The notes under the pieces were generated by a model, which was given only the letters and a program-made list of their open reading frames with translations, did no database searches and was not told the DNA's origin. Positions 10,081 through 22,689 of a stretch of 64,000 nt of DNA are shown here, piece by piece. Origin of the DNA: Nageia nagi. Taxonomy: Eukaryota > Pinophyta. Made by a program: the position numbers and the translations under genes. Each line of letters opens with the position of its first letter. Positions within the stretch are counted from its first letter, which is position 1. The stretch spans positions 25,606,001 through 25,670,000 of the forward strand of contig JBITNC010000002.1 of assembly GCA_050084985.1 (NCBI GenBank), given 5' to 3'.

Positions 10081-12176
10081 ATGCATCACACTCTATACTT
10101 AAAAGGCCATATTCCTCAAATTGAGAGTAATCACCAATAGACCTACGAGCATATTTGGCTCCAAACTTGTCATGTTGACTTTTGAACCATACAAAGTTAT
10201 GAGCTGGAAGTACATGATTCTTGATGACTATGGAAGCACTACTCATAACCACATTACTTATAAACACATTAGGGTTAGTTCATTTGATTACAACATTATG
10301 AGCATCTTTGCAACTTTGAATGTTAGGGGATCCTCTTAACTCTTCATATATCGACTCTTACTATAGTTTCAATTTGATTTGTTGGTTTTGATACTATAAA
10401 GATCCTTGTTGGTATTTCTCTATCTACTTTTCACTCTTACATATTGGATTCACCTTAGGTGCTCCCTTTCTCCTCTTATATGCACTTTTCTAGAACCTTA
10501 TTGACTGTTCTTGGTCATATATGGACATTAATATTAAATTTCAATTATTTTAACTTGTTTGATTAGTAAATCTTATTAGGTTTTAAATTTGGGTAAAATC
10601 TAATATTAGCCTTGATATGTATCAAATCTATTTTGAGTCTTTTCCTCAAGCCTCTTCCAAATATTCAAATTCATACAAGTCTTTCAAACCCTTTCCACAT
10701 ATGTAAACCTAAACCATACTTAAATTATATATATGATTGAAATTGTTGATTATGGAGTATTATATTTTGAAGTTGTAATTTTTTGATTGATCTAATGGCT
10801 TAGAGTAGTCTAAATTCTTAGACCAAATTTAATCAAAAGCATTAGATAATCAATATGTGAAGTGGAGGCATCACAATGTGTTAATTATTTTGAAAATCCA
10901 ATTAAATTCTTAAATTCTTATGACTAAGTCTTGAGCATCTAATGTTATGTCTATTACATGGATTGAAAGTCTTTCTATTAATCAACAATTCAAACTTAAT
11001 TTGCAATTAGCTCTTGATTAATTTTAGTTATTTTTCTTAATAAGACTTTTAGTTTCTAACTTAAAATTATCAACTCAGTATTTTTAACATCTAACATGAG
11101 GTCTTTCTTGAGTACTTCAATGGGATTCATTTTTGACTTTGATTCATTATAAAGCCTATTAATAAAGAATGTATCATTTTTAATCTTAAATATAATAGAA
11201 ATAGAAATATTATTAATGTCTATAGTGGGCCAAAAATCACCCAAGGGTTTGTGAAAAGGATTGTTATTGGGTGGTGGTCTCTTTTTGGAGATGTTCATGT
11301 TGTACCAAAATATTAGATCACTTAGTATTAAGTTTATAAATCACATCTTGGAGCTATTATGGGATCTTTAATACATGAGGAAATTTAGAGTGTTCAAGTG
11401 GGCTCATTTTATCTTTCAATTATAAGATAAGAGAATTTATCTCATCCAATTATTGTTTGGATTGTATCTTGGAGATATATATTTCTATTTTCATGATTTG
11501 CTCAATTTATGTGGTTATAACAATTTTATGGCCTTAAACAATTAGATACAAGATAGGGACTAAGAGAGTTAAGTTAAATTCCAAATTGATGAAATCCTTG
11601 AACCTATCATAATTTTGATACATGAATCCTTTCCTTTTATATTAAATAAAATTTAATTAAAAAAAATTATAATTTTGAGAGTGGTGGGGAAAATATTGAG
11701 GGGGGGGGGTCATCTTTTCAAAAATCCTAGCCTTCAATAGAAGTAAGGATAGAAGGAAAAATTTCACATTCCATTAAATATCAAGCCGACCAAGTGGAAA
11801 ACTTGTACCTCCTAGGATGCTCCTAACAACTAATAAAGTTTGTCAGGTAGGGGTCAATGGGTAAAAACAACAAATAAGTAAGGTATTTCAAATTTTTGAC
11901 ATTGAGAAATTTAAATTTTTAATTCATGTTGTCATGAGTTCTAGAGGAAATAAGATTGAAATAATCATGGATAAACAAACATAAACCATGATAAGTTTCA
12001 AGCATGTATAAGATCAGAATAAAGCTAGAATGAATCATGCTTGAAGTATTGAGAGAGAAGGTGTTAAGAGTGCCATAGTTTCCATAATAGACAATGTGGA
12101 AAAATATTCTCTACAACAAATCAAACTAACTCAAGTCTAATTTATTTATTTCTTCTAACCTATTTGATGTAATCAT
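10081..12176. other. Non-coding AT-rich DNA
   Basis: I see no recognisable gene or repeat. Short open frames here (for example 10121-10339 and 11056-11298) show no family motif and are bounded by ordinary AT-rich DNA. A ten-base G run lies at about 11700. Confidence 0.5.
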
Positions 12177-12909
12177 TGTTAGGATCTTGTCTATAAAAAT
12201 AAGATCTTGAGAGAAAACCCTTCTAATAATAAAAGTGGAAAGATATTAGAACCAACAAAAGAGAAAATCACATGCATACAAGATAAGAAGAAACACAACA
12301 TATAATGTTGTTCACCTAATGTGGGTTACATCCACCAAAAAATATCTAGTTCATTATATTACACCAATACAATATCTATGAAGGAATTATCCTACAACAC
12401 AACCTCCTACAACCTCTTCTCCATACACTAGCATCTCTCCATGAGTTTCTCTCTCTCACAACATAATCACTCTCACCATGATTACAACATTGCATAAAGC
12501 AATCCCTTTACAAGCTGTCTACCAAGCTCACCCATGGCTATAACCTAAAGCCCATAACATATGGATTTACACTAAGCCCATAACCTATGGCTCCACTAAG
12601 CTCATTACATCACTATGCAATCACCTTACATATCTATACTATAGTACATTACATGCATCCTCCATTCTCTTTCTCATAGAGAAAGCTAATGTAATGTCTA
12701 GTACATAATGATCCTCACTTCTTAATAATGGAGCACTTACAATAAATATAAAATACCCAATTCATATGTAACCTTGGATTCTATTCTTGTATGTTCATGC
12801 TAAGATTAGATCCACAAAATCATGCACAAATGGAGTATAATTCTATTCTCGGAGTCATACCAAAATGGAAACATCAAGTTCCTATGCAATCAAACTCTAC
12901 AACCTAACA
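12177..12909 (-). mobile_element. Solo LTR, probable copia type (733 bp)
   Basis: Begins TGTTAGG and ends CCTAACA, a perfect 7-bp inverted pair. It is flanked by ATCAT (12172-12176) and TTCAT (12910-12914), a 4-of-5 target site duplication. No internal coding region or partner LTR adjoins it, so it is the product of LTR-LTR recombination. It shares the phrase GTTCACCTAATGTGGGTTAC with the minus-strand copia LTRs at 19005 and 23629, which suggests a related family and minus orientation. Confidence 0.8.
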
Positions 12910-13049
12910 TTCATGCTATTTATCTTCTTGTGATTCTTTGATTGGAAGGTTTGTATTCATCCAATTTGAGTATTAAACTTTGCTCTTGATTCATAATATT
13001 TTATTATTCCTTAGGAATCATAATCTCTGAACCATTGATTTAGGAATCA

Positions 13050-13760
13050 TAATATAAATTTTTATGATTATGAAGTTTGGGTTGGAAGTATTTTCCAAGA
13101 AACATAGAATAAAATCAAGCAAATCCAAATACAATTCATTGTTTTAATATCAAAATTAGAATTAATACATCATACTCTATCCTTCTTGTGGAAGTTAGTC
13201 TACTCCCTATCAAAAGTGAATCTAAGATTATATATATTATACAATTATAAAATAAGACTATGATAAGTAGCTTGCTTTTTGGGGTATAAAAAAATTAATA
13301 TAAAAAATTAATATTGCAAATAAAGTAATTGAATTTTCTTGGAGCGATGATAATATAAAAAATAAAAGAAAAATAGCCTGCTATAAAAATATTATCAACC
13401 CAAAATTTGAACATATGTTCTACTGATATAAGATTATTAGTATAAAAAAGAAATTTATGATTGATATATTAAGAAGTAATTCACATGAACTGCATAGTGA
13501 AACAAGTAAATGGATGATGCCTAAAACACCAAGGGATAAAAAATTTGTAAGTTTTGTAATCTAAATATGATAGAAGATGAGAATCATTTTCTCCTTATCT
13601 TCCCATTTTGTAAAAATATTAGATAAACATTTAACAATTTTTTTAATTACAACATCATCGATGAATTCTTAAACTAAGATAACCAAAACAAGCTTTGTAA
13701 TTTTATAATGATTCTTATTTTTTTAGAAACAATCATTTAAATATATAAATGATATATATT
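13050..13760 (+). pseudogene. LINE-like C-terminal region, second copy
   Basis: Reads YDYEVWVGSIF near 13055, then NKIKQIQIQFIVL, and farther on KYYQ/INPKFEHMFY, DILRSNSHELHSET near 13468 and CKFCNLNMIEDENHFLL near 13545, ending KNIR. The blocks occur in the same order as in the copy at 3290-10080 and are better preserved, which shows that both come from one family. At least two frameshifts and several stops interrupt it. The region after 13630 (KLCNFIMILIFLETII) still fits the family tail. Confidence 0.7.
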
Positions 13761-15049
13761 TATGTTTAGAAATTTTTTAATAGGCCCTACAAACCATTGA
13801 GTTTAATGGACATTAAAAACATCATTCATTCATCAATATCTCATTTATCATCCCACAAAATCAAGAGTATGAGATTGTTGGATTAAAAAGACTCATCATG
13901 AATGTGACACATGCCCCATGTGTAAGTCTTAATTAATATTTATCACCTCATAATTTCTACTTTGAGGAAGTCAACTAATTTTAAAATAGTACAATCATTG
14001 TAGACCATGAAACTATGTTTGCATTGTGCATCTTGTCAAACAATTCTCAATCCAATGTATCCTTCCACATTTTGCATACATATCTTAGGGATTCTTTTTT
14101 TGAAAACCCATTTTGCATCTTGTCAAATAATTCCTTTGCCTTTATCTTCCACATTTTGCATACATGTCTTAGGTTTTTTTTTTTTCAAAAATTTTGTCTA
14201 ATAATTCTCAAGCCTTATGTATTCTTCCATATTTTGCATAAATATCTTAGGAATATTTTAGAAAATCCAATCTTGTGTGTATCCTAAAATTATTGTAGAT
14301 CATGAACTATCTTTGCATCATGCATCTTGTTAAATAATTCCCCGATCTTGTGTATTCTTCCATATTTTGCATACATATCCTAGGGTTTTTTTTTTGAAAA
14401 CCCATTTCATGTGTATTGTGCTATCATTGTAGACCATGAAACTTTGTTTGCATCTTGTCAAACAATTCTTAGGCCTTTTATATTATTCCACATTTAAAAA
14501 AAATCCATTTTATGCATATGCTACCAGCATTGTAGTCCATGATACTATGTCTATATCATAGCTTGCACAACTAAGAAGGTAAATAATGCATGTATAATTA
14601 CTTATCCAAGGAATAATGCAATAAGATTCACTCATGCTATTAAATTATTTACAACCCTCATCCACTATACTTGCATGCAAGTTGAACATATATGAAGGTT
14701 ATGCTATTTGGGTTGGTTCCCAAGTGCTTCATCATATCAAAGAGTTTAAGGGAATCCTTGTTATAGCCATGAATTACACATACTCCAATCATTGTAGTCC
14801 ATGAAACTGTATTTACATCATGCATCTTATCAAATAGTTAACGTGCCTTATGAATGATACCAAATTGAGCTTGTTAAAGAATGTAGGAATAAGGGAATTC
14901 ATGGTAATAATATTTTTTTGTTAAAGCCTAAATATGTTGCATCTTATGTTCTACTTTCAAAATTTATGTTGAATTAGGCAATTGTGTTTCAAATATTTTC
15001 TTTGAAAATGAATGTGTCTACTTGATGCTTGTTAATCTAATGTTGTGGT

Positions 15050-15265
15050 AGCAATATTGTAGAGCATATTTGAATAATTTGAATTTTGATCATAATTGAA
15101 ATTGTAAAGAATATTTGAATCATTTGAATTTTGAGCATAATTGAAATTGTAGAGCATATTTTAATCATTTGAATATAATTGAAACTATAGAGCATATTTG
15201 AATCATTTCAATTTTGAGCATAATTAAAATTATAGAGCATATTTGAATCATTTAAGCATAATTGT
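15050..15265. repeat. ATTTGAATCATTTGAGCATAATTGAAA-type tandem repeat
   Basis: About four copies of a roughly 45-60 bp unit around GAGCATATTTGAATCATTT and GAGCATAATTGAAA. The same words recur in the tandem array at 29990-31039 and, on the other strand, at about 31548-31650. Confidence 0.65.
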
Positions 15266-15860
15266 GTAATAATATATCCCAATAATAATGGAATAAGAGT
15301 CACTCATGTTATTAAAGTATTTATAACCATCATTTACTAGGCCTACATGGTTGCATGCAAGTAGAACACATACAAAGGTTATGCTATTAGGGTTGGTTCC
15401 CAATTGTTTCAATATATCAAAGAGTTCAAGGGTATCATAATTGTAGCCATGAATTATATATTCTATAATCTTTGCATTTTATGAAACTGTGTTTGCATCA
15501 TGCATCTTGTTAAACAATTTTTGGGCCTTCCATATTCTACCACATTTTTCATACATGCTTATCAGGGTATTCACCACCACAATATTCAATGCAAAACCAT
15601 TTTCAACCACACTTTTATGAATTTCTATACCTTATTTTAGAGCTCCTATGGTGTCCCATGCTAGAAGAATACTGTAAAAGGGTACAAATTTTGGCTTTAC
15701 ATTTGATAATTGTATCTACACAAAATTCTCTAGAGCATTTTTAAAAAACCCATTTTGTTCATATCCTCAAGATCATTGCATTCCATGAAATTGTGTTTGA
15801 ATCATGCATCTTGTTAAATAATTCTTAGGATTTATATTGTATTCTTTCACATTTTGCATA

Positions 15861-16988
15861 TGGGTAAGTGTAAGAATATGGGTCCACTTTATGGCCAAAA
15901 AGTGGATGCTTCTTCTTTGATTTTTAGTTTATTCACAATTGATCTCAAAATTTGAAGCACTTAGAGATGGAATCTTGAAAAGGTTACTTCGGTAAAAATG
16001 TATTGCTCCAAACCTATTTTTCAAATATGTAATTTATTCCAATATCCATATGATAGAACTTAAATTTTGATAGGCATGTATAAAAACCACTGTTTAAAAT
16101 TTATTATTTTAGGATTATACCAATAATTGTTGGGCCAACATAATTTGATCTAAATTAAAGTATTTTTTAAAATTCTTTTGGAAAATATAGTTAAGACATT
16201 GAATAATGTTGAGAATATTTTTTCGTAATTTTTTTAAAAAAATTTATTTTTATTGATTTTTTACTAGCCCTAATTGTGTTTTTTAATAGTGCTTTTGTTG
16301 GGCCAACATAACTTGACCTAAACTTGTCCTTTTTTAGATTTTTTTTTATTTAGTAGAGAATTACGTGTAGAATGTTTTCATATAATTTATTTTTTATAAT
16401 TCTAAAAAATAAAAAAGTTATTAAAAAAATAAGAAAACCTACTTTTTCAAGTTTATGGAAAAGTTTGATTTAAAATGAATTGAAAAATAGAAAATATGAT
16501 TCAATTGTAAAAAAAAATTATATTTGAAATATACACTCATATATAATGGGTTTTAATTTTGTAAATTTGTTTTATAAAAATGGTTATCAAATATACATTG
16601 AAGGTCAATTTTTTCCATCTCAATTGATAGGAACTTACATGTGGATGTCTAAGGCTGAGGATTGGCTCACCATGCCTCTTCTAAGCCAAAATCCAAGGAT
16701 CTTGTTACAAAATAAGATCCTAATATGAGTAAGATCCTGTTATATATTGGGATCCCATTATTTAAAGTACAATGAATCCATGTGAAAAGGAACATGATCT
16801 TGTTTTGCATAAATTTATAGTTTTTTCCAAATGAGATCCCATTTTGTTTAGGTTATTGAACCATATATCAAGATCTCATTTTCATTTTGGCTTAGGAACC
16901 TAAAACAAAATGGGATCCTATTCTATCCAAAAAAAATTGAGTCCATCCATGTCCTCTTTTAGTGGACCCAACTTCTTGTATGCACCCA
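15861..16988. mobile_element. TIR element with TA target duplication, 1128 bp, non-autonomous
   Basis: The left end starts TGGGTAAGTGTAAGAATATG and continues GGTCCACT. The right end, read inward on the minus strand, starts TGGGTGCATACAAGAAGTTG and continues GGTCCACT. The two 28-bp ends match at 21 positions. TA flanks each side. Deleting the element plus one TA restores a PPR repeat word, TTTTGCATACATGCC, which occurs elsewhere in the array. No transposase is visible. Inside are two direct copies of GTTGGGCCAACATAA (near 16128 and 16296) and a GGGATCCCATT-like word repeated several times from 16690 to 16930. A TA duplication fits Tc1/mariner-like insertion, but the ends do not look like Stowaway. 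Confidence 0.78.
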
Positions 16989-17482
16989 TACATGCCTATC
17001 AAGGCATTCGAAACCACAACATTCAATGTAGAACCATTTCCCATTACTCTTTAATGGTTGTCCATACCTTCTTCTAGAGCTCCCATGGTGAAAAATATTG
17101 GAAGAATGCTAGAAAAGGTTACAAAGTTTGGATTTACATATGAAAATTGCATTTGCATAAAATTATATAGATCCTTTCTAGAAAATCTATTTTGTGCATA
17201 TCCTCAAGATCATTGCATTTCATGAAACTATATCTACATCATGCATCTTGTTAAATAGTTCTTGAGCCTTGTGTATTCTTCCATATTTTTTGTACATGGC
17301 TATTAGATCATTCACAACCACAACATTTGATGCAAAACCATTTTCAACAACTCTTTGAGGGACATCCATACCTTCTTATAAAGCTTCTATGGTAGAACAT
17401 GTTGGAAGAATGTTGGAAAAAGGAAAGAGAGTTTAGCTTTACATATGAAAATTGCATCTACATATAGGTATCTAGAGCCTTT

Positions 17483-17695
17483 TCAAAAAACCCATTTTGT
17501 GTATATCCTCAAGACCATTGCATTCCATGAAATTATGTCTGCATGATGCATCTTGTTAAACAATTTTGATGCCTTGTGTATTCTTCTATATTTTGCATAC
17601 ATGACTATTAGAGAATTTGAAACCACAACATTCAATGCAAAACCATTTTCAACTACTCTTTGATGGATGCCTATACCTTCTTCTAGAGCTCCCAT
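17483..17695 (-). pseudogene. PPR fragment, best preserved in the minus-strand array
   Basis: A 70-codon open stretch reading MGALEEGIGIHQRVVENGF, then NVVVSNSLIVMYAK, RIHKASKLFNKM and DIISWNAMV. This is the classic hinge between two PPR motifs of the PLS class, where ISWNAMI is the usual motif start. It lacks the rest of the protein (typically 10-20 motifs), so it is a fragment. Confidence 0.85.
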
Positions 17696-18123
17696 GGTGG
17701 CACATGATGGAATAATGCTAGCAAAGGTTACAAGGTTTGGCTTTACATTTGATAATTCAAAGCTTCCTCAAGATAGCTTGCAAAACCAATAAGGTCAACA
17801 ATCCATGCATAACTACTCATCCTAGGAATAATGCATATTCTAAAAGAATGCTTGTAAAGATTGTAAATTTTATCCTTTTAAAAAAATTATTTTATGCATA
17901 TATCATTGTATTCCATGAAACTATGTCTACATAGCTTGCACAATCAAGAATATCAGTAATGTATGTATAATGATTCATACTAGGAATAATGCAATAGGGA
18001 CTTGTGTATTATTCTACATTTTGCATACATGCTTATTAGGGCATGGATAAAAGTTAAATTTTACCTTATCTTTGATGTGGCCAAGTATAAGAATATGTTT
18101 TGTCAAACATCATGGAAAAATAT

Positions 18124-19004
18124 TGGCTACAAGCACCTAGAAGTAGTGAATATATACGTGGGATTGATGAATTCATTGATTTTCCAAGAAAGAATTCAAG
18201 AAAACCTAAAAGAATTAGATGTTGATGTCAGATATGCCTAAATATGGAAACTCTTAGATATACCTAAATGTGTTATACATGGAATGGTTAACACATATAA
18301 CAATTTTTTTTATGGAGGAAAAAATCTACTATTGACTAATATGCATAAATCATGTGCACTGCCATTGATGAGTGTCCAATTATGGAAGGTGTACAAGATG
18401 ATATTATCAAAATGTTAAATATCAATTTCTCAAAGAGTGGATAATAACTACAAGATAATGATGTTGAGTTCCAATTTGGTCTTGATGAATTTCGTAGCTT
18501 GGTTGAAGATGATGACAAACAACCATTATATGTAGGCTATACAAAGTTCACAAAATTATTGATAATAGCTAAATTATATTATCTCAAAGCAAGATATGGT
18601 TAGTAAAAAAAATGATTTAGTGATTTATCAGAGATGCTAAAATATATTCTCCCAATTATCGATAGTATAATTCTAGAGTCCCAATATGCAGTGAAGAAAA
18701 TGACCCTGTATGCGATGAAGAAAATGATAAATTCATTGGGATTAGATTATGAAATGATACATGCATGCAAAAATGAATGTATTTTATCTTGAAAATATTA
18801 TGAAAATCTTCAATATTGTGCAAAATGTGGTGCTTTTTGTTGAAAAATTGATCCTCATTTGAAAATTGAAAAAAAGAATAAGGCTCATATGAAGGTGTTG
18901 AGTTATTTCCTAATTACACTGAGGTTGAAGAGAATGTACAGGTAAACATTTTTAGTTCAACCCTTTTGGTAATTTTAGTTATATTTATAGCTATTAGCCT
19001 ATTG
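18124..19004 (+). pseudogene. CACTA-1 transposase, N-terminal part
   Basis: From 18124 one frame reads WLQAPRSSEYIRGIDEFIDF, the transposase-associated domain (family: SWM--R-S-EY--GV-EF--FA). Near 18512 comes QPLYVGYTKFTKLLIIAKLY, near 18715 MKKMINSLGLDYEMIHACKN, then YYENLQYCAKCGA and near 18890 MKVLSYFLITLRLKRMYR, all standard TNP2 landmarks. About 60 codons of the family are missing before FNPFGNFSYIYSY at about 18955-19000, pointing to an internal deletion. The frame then runs into the copia LTR. Confidence 0.82.
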
Positions 19005-19671
19005 TGTTAGCTTTAAACAATTGCATATAAACTTGAGTATAATCCTCCTCCTCCTTGGCAAAAGAAAGTGAGATAAGATATTAGCATGGTTCACCTAAGG
19101 TGGGCTACTACTTGGAGGAGATTTCAACCCTTTGAATTATCATTAATTCTCCAATTCCTTTAAGCAACAAATCATTATCATAACCTTGCCACAACCTTTA
19201 CTTTGGAGTACAACAAAACATCTCTACAAATCTCTCTCAAACTCTCAACATGAAAAACATCAAAATCATCGCTACAACAAGCTCAAAAACACACATTAGA
19301 ATCTCAATCCAAAAAACCCTATTTATAGGAGGGATACTAAACCATCTTGATCCCAAAATTGGTCAAAGAAATTATGGAGTAACTCCCCATCCTCTATGTA
19401 ATTGCAAACTATGCAAGAATGGCCAAATTGAACATGATTTGAGTATCTAAAAATGGAGTTTAATGCTCTCTATTTCATAATTTATATGTATCTAATTGAC
19501 TAGTAAATGTGAACCAGATGTGATAATCCCACTTACTCACTAAAGCTTCCATCATCATCCATCCCCAATTGATATGTTGGATGACTACTAATTGGTTAAC
19601 TAAACTATTGGCTAGTGATCATAATAGAGAAATACAAAGATCCAAGCCCTAATGAGGCTCCACACTAAACA
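19005..19671 (-). repeat. Copia 3' LTR (667 bp)
   Basis: On the plus strand begins TGTTAGCTTTAAA and ends CTAAACA. It aligns throughout with 23629-24351, sharing the phrases GGTTCACC--A-GTGGGCTAC and GATCCAAGC. Confidence 0.9.
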
Positions 19672-19686
19672 ATCTCCCACTTGGAG
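19672..19686 (-). other. Copia polypurine tract
   Basis: On the minus strand reads CCAAGTGGGAGAT directly before the 3' LTR, the common plant copia tract. Confidence 0.85.
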
Positions 19687-19740
19687 ACTGATACACCTAT
19701 AACATGTTGCAACAAAGGTCAAGATATTGTCATTTTCATC

Positions 19741-20371
19741 TTACTCCTTAAGGCCAACCAAAATTGAGAAAAATCCTAACTTCTCCTTTGTTACAACTTT
19801 GGTGAACATGTCCATAGGATTCAGTGAAGTATGAATCTTCCCCAACTTGATTAAACCATCATCCAATGATGCTCTAATGAAGTGGTACTTAAATTTGATG
19901 TGCTTGGTTCTAGAGTGGAAGGTTGAGTTCTTTGCAATATGGATAGCACTTTGGCTATCACTCCATAACTTTGCATCCTCTAGCACCTTACCCAATTCCT
20001 CTATCAATATCTTTAACCAATTCATCTCTTTGCTTGCCTTTGTAGCAATAATATACTCAACTTTAGTAGTGGAGAGAGCCAAAACCTATTGTGAATTAAA
20101 TATCCAACTAACCATTGTACCACCAATGGTAAAAACATAACTTATAGTTATTTTCCCACCATTTAGATCACTTACCATATAAGAATCAAAATAACCTTAC
20201 AAACAAGTGTAAGAACATACAAAACACAAAAAAGCAATGAGAAGTCCCCCTTAAATACCAAAGGATCCACTTAACTACTTCCCAATGACCCTTTCCTTCA
20301 TCGTTCATAAACATGCTTACATCTTCGAATGCTTGTACTATATCTGGTCTAGTACACACCATTGCATACAT
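19741..20371 (-). pseudogene. Copia RNase H and connection domain relic
   Basis: 19741-20082 is open and reads ALSTTKVEYIIATKASKEM, KLWSDSQSAIHIAKN, FHSRTKHIKFKYHFIR and MDMFTKVV, matching the copia RNase H end (family: SSTEAEY, DNQSAI-L--N---H-RTKHI). Upstream, 20186-20371 has MYAMVCTRPDIVQAF, the block that follows reverse transcriptase. Single changes separate both from functional sequences. Confidence 0.88.
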
Positions 20372-20512
20372 TAAACTCCCAAGTCATATACTTTTTTTCC
20401 TTATCTATCTTAGGAATTCAATGTTTAGTGAATTTGGAATGTTTTTCCAATGGTGTAGTTCCATATTTTGCATCCTTCATATTAAAAATTTTAAGAACTT
20501 TTTAATGTAATC

Positions 20513-21100
20513 TTATTGACTTAATATTAGCATGTGGTTTTGTTTGTATGTTGTTATTTTCATTCCGAGAATTTTCTTAGCCTCACCCAAATCCTTCATT
20601 GCAAAAGTTTTAACCAACATTTCCTTAATATCAATAATATCATGCATACCAGATCTTGCTAGTAGCATATAACCCACATACAAAAGCATGATAACATAGT
20701 TTCCATTTGTTTTCATATTAAAATATACACAAAAAATCTGAGTGACATCTACTGAATTCATTTGTCACCATGAAATTTTCAAATTTAAGGTACCATTATC
20801 TAGGAGCTTGTTTGAGTCCATACAAGCTCTTATTCAATTTACACATATGCCCTTCTTTACATTTGACCTTGAAACCTTGAGGTTGATGCATGTGAATCTC
20901 CTCCTTCAAGTCACCATGAGGAAAAATCATCTTTACATCTAGTTGTTCAAGACATAGATTTTCAATAGCAAGAATACTTAATATTGTTATGATGGAGTTC
21001 ATTTTTACAATCGAAAAAATATATCATCAAAATCTATACCTTTTTTTAAGCAAAACCTTTTACCAAAAATCTTTTCAGCTTGTACCTATTTTTTCCATCT
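20513..21100 (-). pseudogene. Copia reverse transcriptase relic
   Basis: 20796-21002 gives LDVKMIFPHGDLKEEIHMHQPQGF and LNKSLYGLKQAPR, and 20513-20761 gives VIMLLYVGYMLLA and MKDLGEAKKILGMKI. The catalytic YVDD is YVGY (20669-20680), so the enzyme is dead regardless of frame breaks. Confidence 0.88.
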
Positions 21101-21599
21101 CCCTAATCCTTTAACATGTACACCCATTAGTAAGTTCTCTTTTACCCTTAGGAAGATCAACCAAAATCCAAGTTTGGTTTTGAAGTAAAGAGTTCATCTC
21201 TTCTTTCATGGCATGCTCTCACTTATTCCATGTACTACCCTACATGGATTCATCAAAACATTCAATTTTATCACTATTAGTATAAAGCACATAATAACAA
21301 GAAGGAGAGTAATGTTGATGAGCTTTACTAATCCTTGAAGATCTTCTTACAATTGTGGGTGGAGTTTGGGGTTCTTATTGTGGAAGTGTTTCAACTTGCA
21401 CTTTAGGTTTCCCATGCTAATCAATGTTATGAAGATTTACATATCTAAGCTCCTATTCCTTTTCCTTTTGCACAACCTATAACCTATCTTTATACATACT
21501 TTTCTTATTTAATACAACATCTATACTTCCAATGATATTTTGATAATCAACATCACATAATCTATAACCCAAACCATCAACACCATATCTAATGAAGTA

Positions 21600-22370
21600 G
21601 CATTTTTGTGACTTTACATCAAGTTTCTTTATATACTATTTATCCATATGTGAAATGCTTCACAACCAAATACCCTTAGGAATGAGTACTTCACCTTTTT
21701 ACTTGTCCATTTCTCCTCTGGAATGCCTCCATCTAAAGCCATAGATAGACCACTGTTAATCAAGTAAATAATAATATCAACAACATTAGCCCAAAGATTC
21801 AAAGGTAATACCACATGTATCCTCATGCTTCTAGATCTTTCCAAGATAGTCCTATTCACTCTTTTCATAACCCCATTTTCTTATGAAGTTCTAGGAACCA
21901 TATTAATCCCTCTAATGCAATTATATGAACAAACTATATCAAAATATTTACTACAAAATTCACCATCATTATCAAATTTAAGATATTTCAACTTTAAACT
22001 TTTTTCATTTTCAACAAATGCCTTTAAGACCTTAAATATTTCAAATACATCAAATTTATTCTTAATGCAATACACCCATGCCTTTCTATTAGAATCATAA
22101 ATAAAAGTGACGAAGTAAGATGAGCCACAAAATGAGCTAACTTGTAAAGGACCCCACACACCTATATGAACCGAATCTAACTTTTGATTTTTCTTATCTT
22201 TGCCAACTTTTAGAAAAATAACTCCCCTTTGTTTACCATACATACAATCTTCACAAAATCCCATATCAATCTGTTTTATATTTGGAAGCAAGCAACTAGA
22301 GTGCAAGTTTTTCATACCTTTCTCACTCATGTTCCCAAGTCTATTATGCCATAGTGTTCAAGCTTCACTT
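21600..22370 (-). pseudogene. Copia integrase relic
   Basis: 21881-22330 has the GAG-pre-integrase end (MSEKGMKNL, CEDCMYGKQ), then VHIGVWGPLQVSSFCGSSYF, where the first catalytic Asp (family HTDVWGP) is Gly. LKFDNDGEF keeps the second Asp. 21629-21868 begins MKRVNRTILERSRSM, where the family has AERMNRT, so the last catalytic Glu is Lys. All three positions are needed for strand transfer. Confidence 0.88.
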
Positions 22371-22689
22371 ATAAAATTCATGGAGTAATAAAAGATATTT
22401 GTGAGAAAATAAAGTGTGCCAACCAAATTACCCTTTGCAACCACCATTGAACCTTTTGTTGCCTTCAAAGTAGAATTACCAAATGCAACCATATACCCTT
22501 TCTTATTCAATTTACTTGTTGATAGTAGATTTATTTTAAGATTTGAAATGTGTCTTGCATAATAAAAGGCTCATTATTCACCATTAGGTAATTTCATTTT
22601 TATATTTCTAATACCAACAATTTGGTATGGGTGTGTATTACCTAACAATAGTTGAACATAGTCACGTTATGTGTAGTGTGTGAAATATT

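Larger units (their letters stand above)
14006..18042 (-). pseudogene. PPR-protein-derived repeats, decayed
   Basis: On the minus strand the segment repeatedly encodes pieces of plant PPR proteins: YAKCGRIHKA-ELFDKMHDA, then VSW, then MI. Copies can be read near 14010-14090, 14100-14175, 14180-14240, 14300-14370, 14430-14500, 15490-15560, 15780-15860, 17210-17310, 17510-17600 and 18000-18040. PPR proteins normally bind organelle RNA. Nothing here could make one: copies are short, out of frame with each other and full of stops. The run is interrupted by a TIR element (15861-16988) and by a short repeat at 15050-15265. The right end abuts the CACTA relic at about 18043. Confidence 0.75.
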
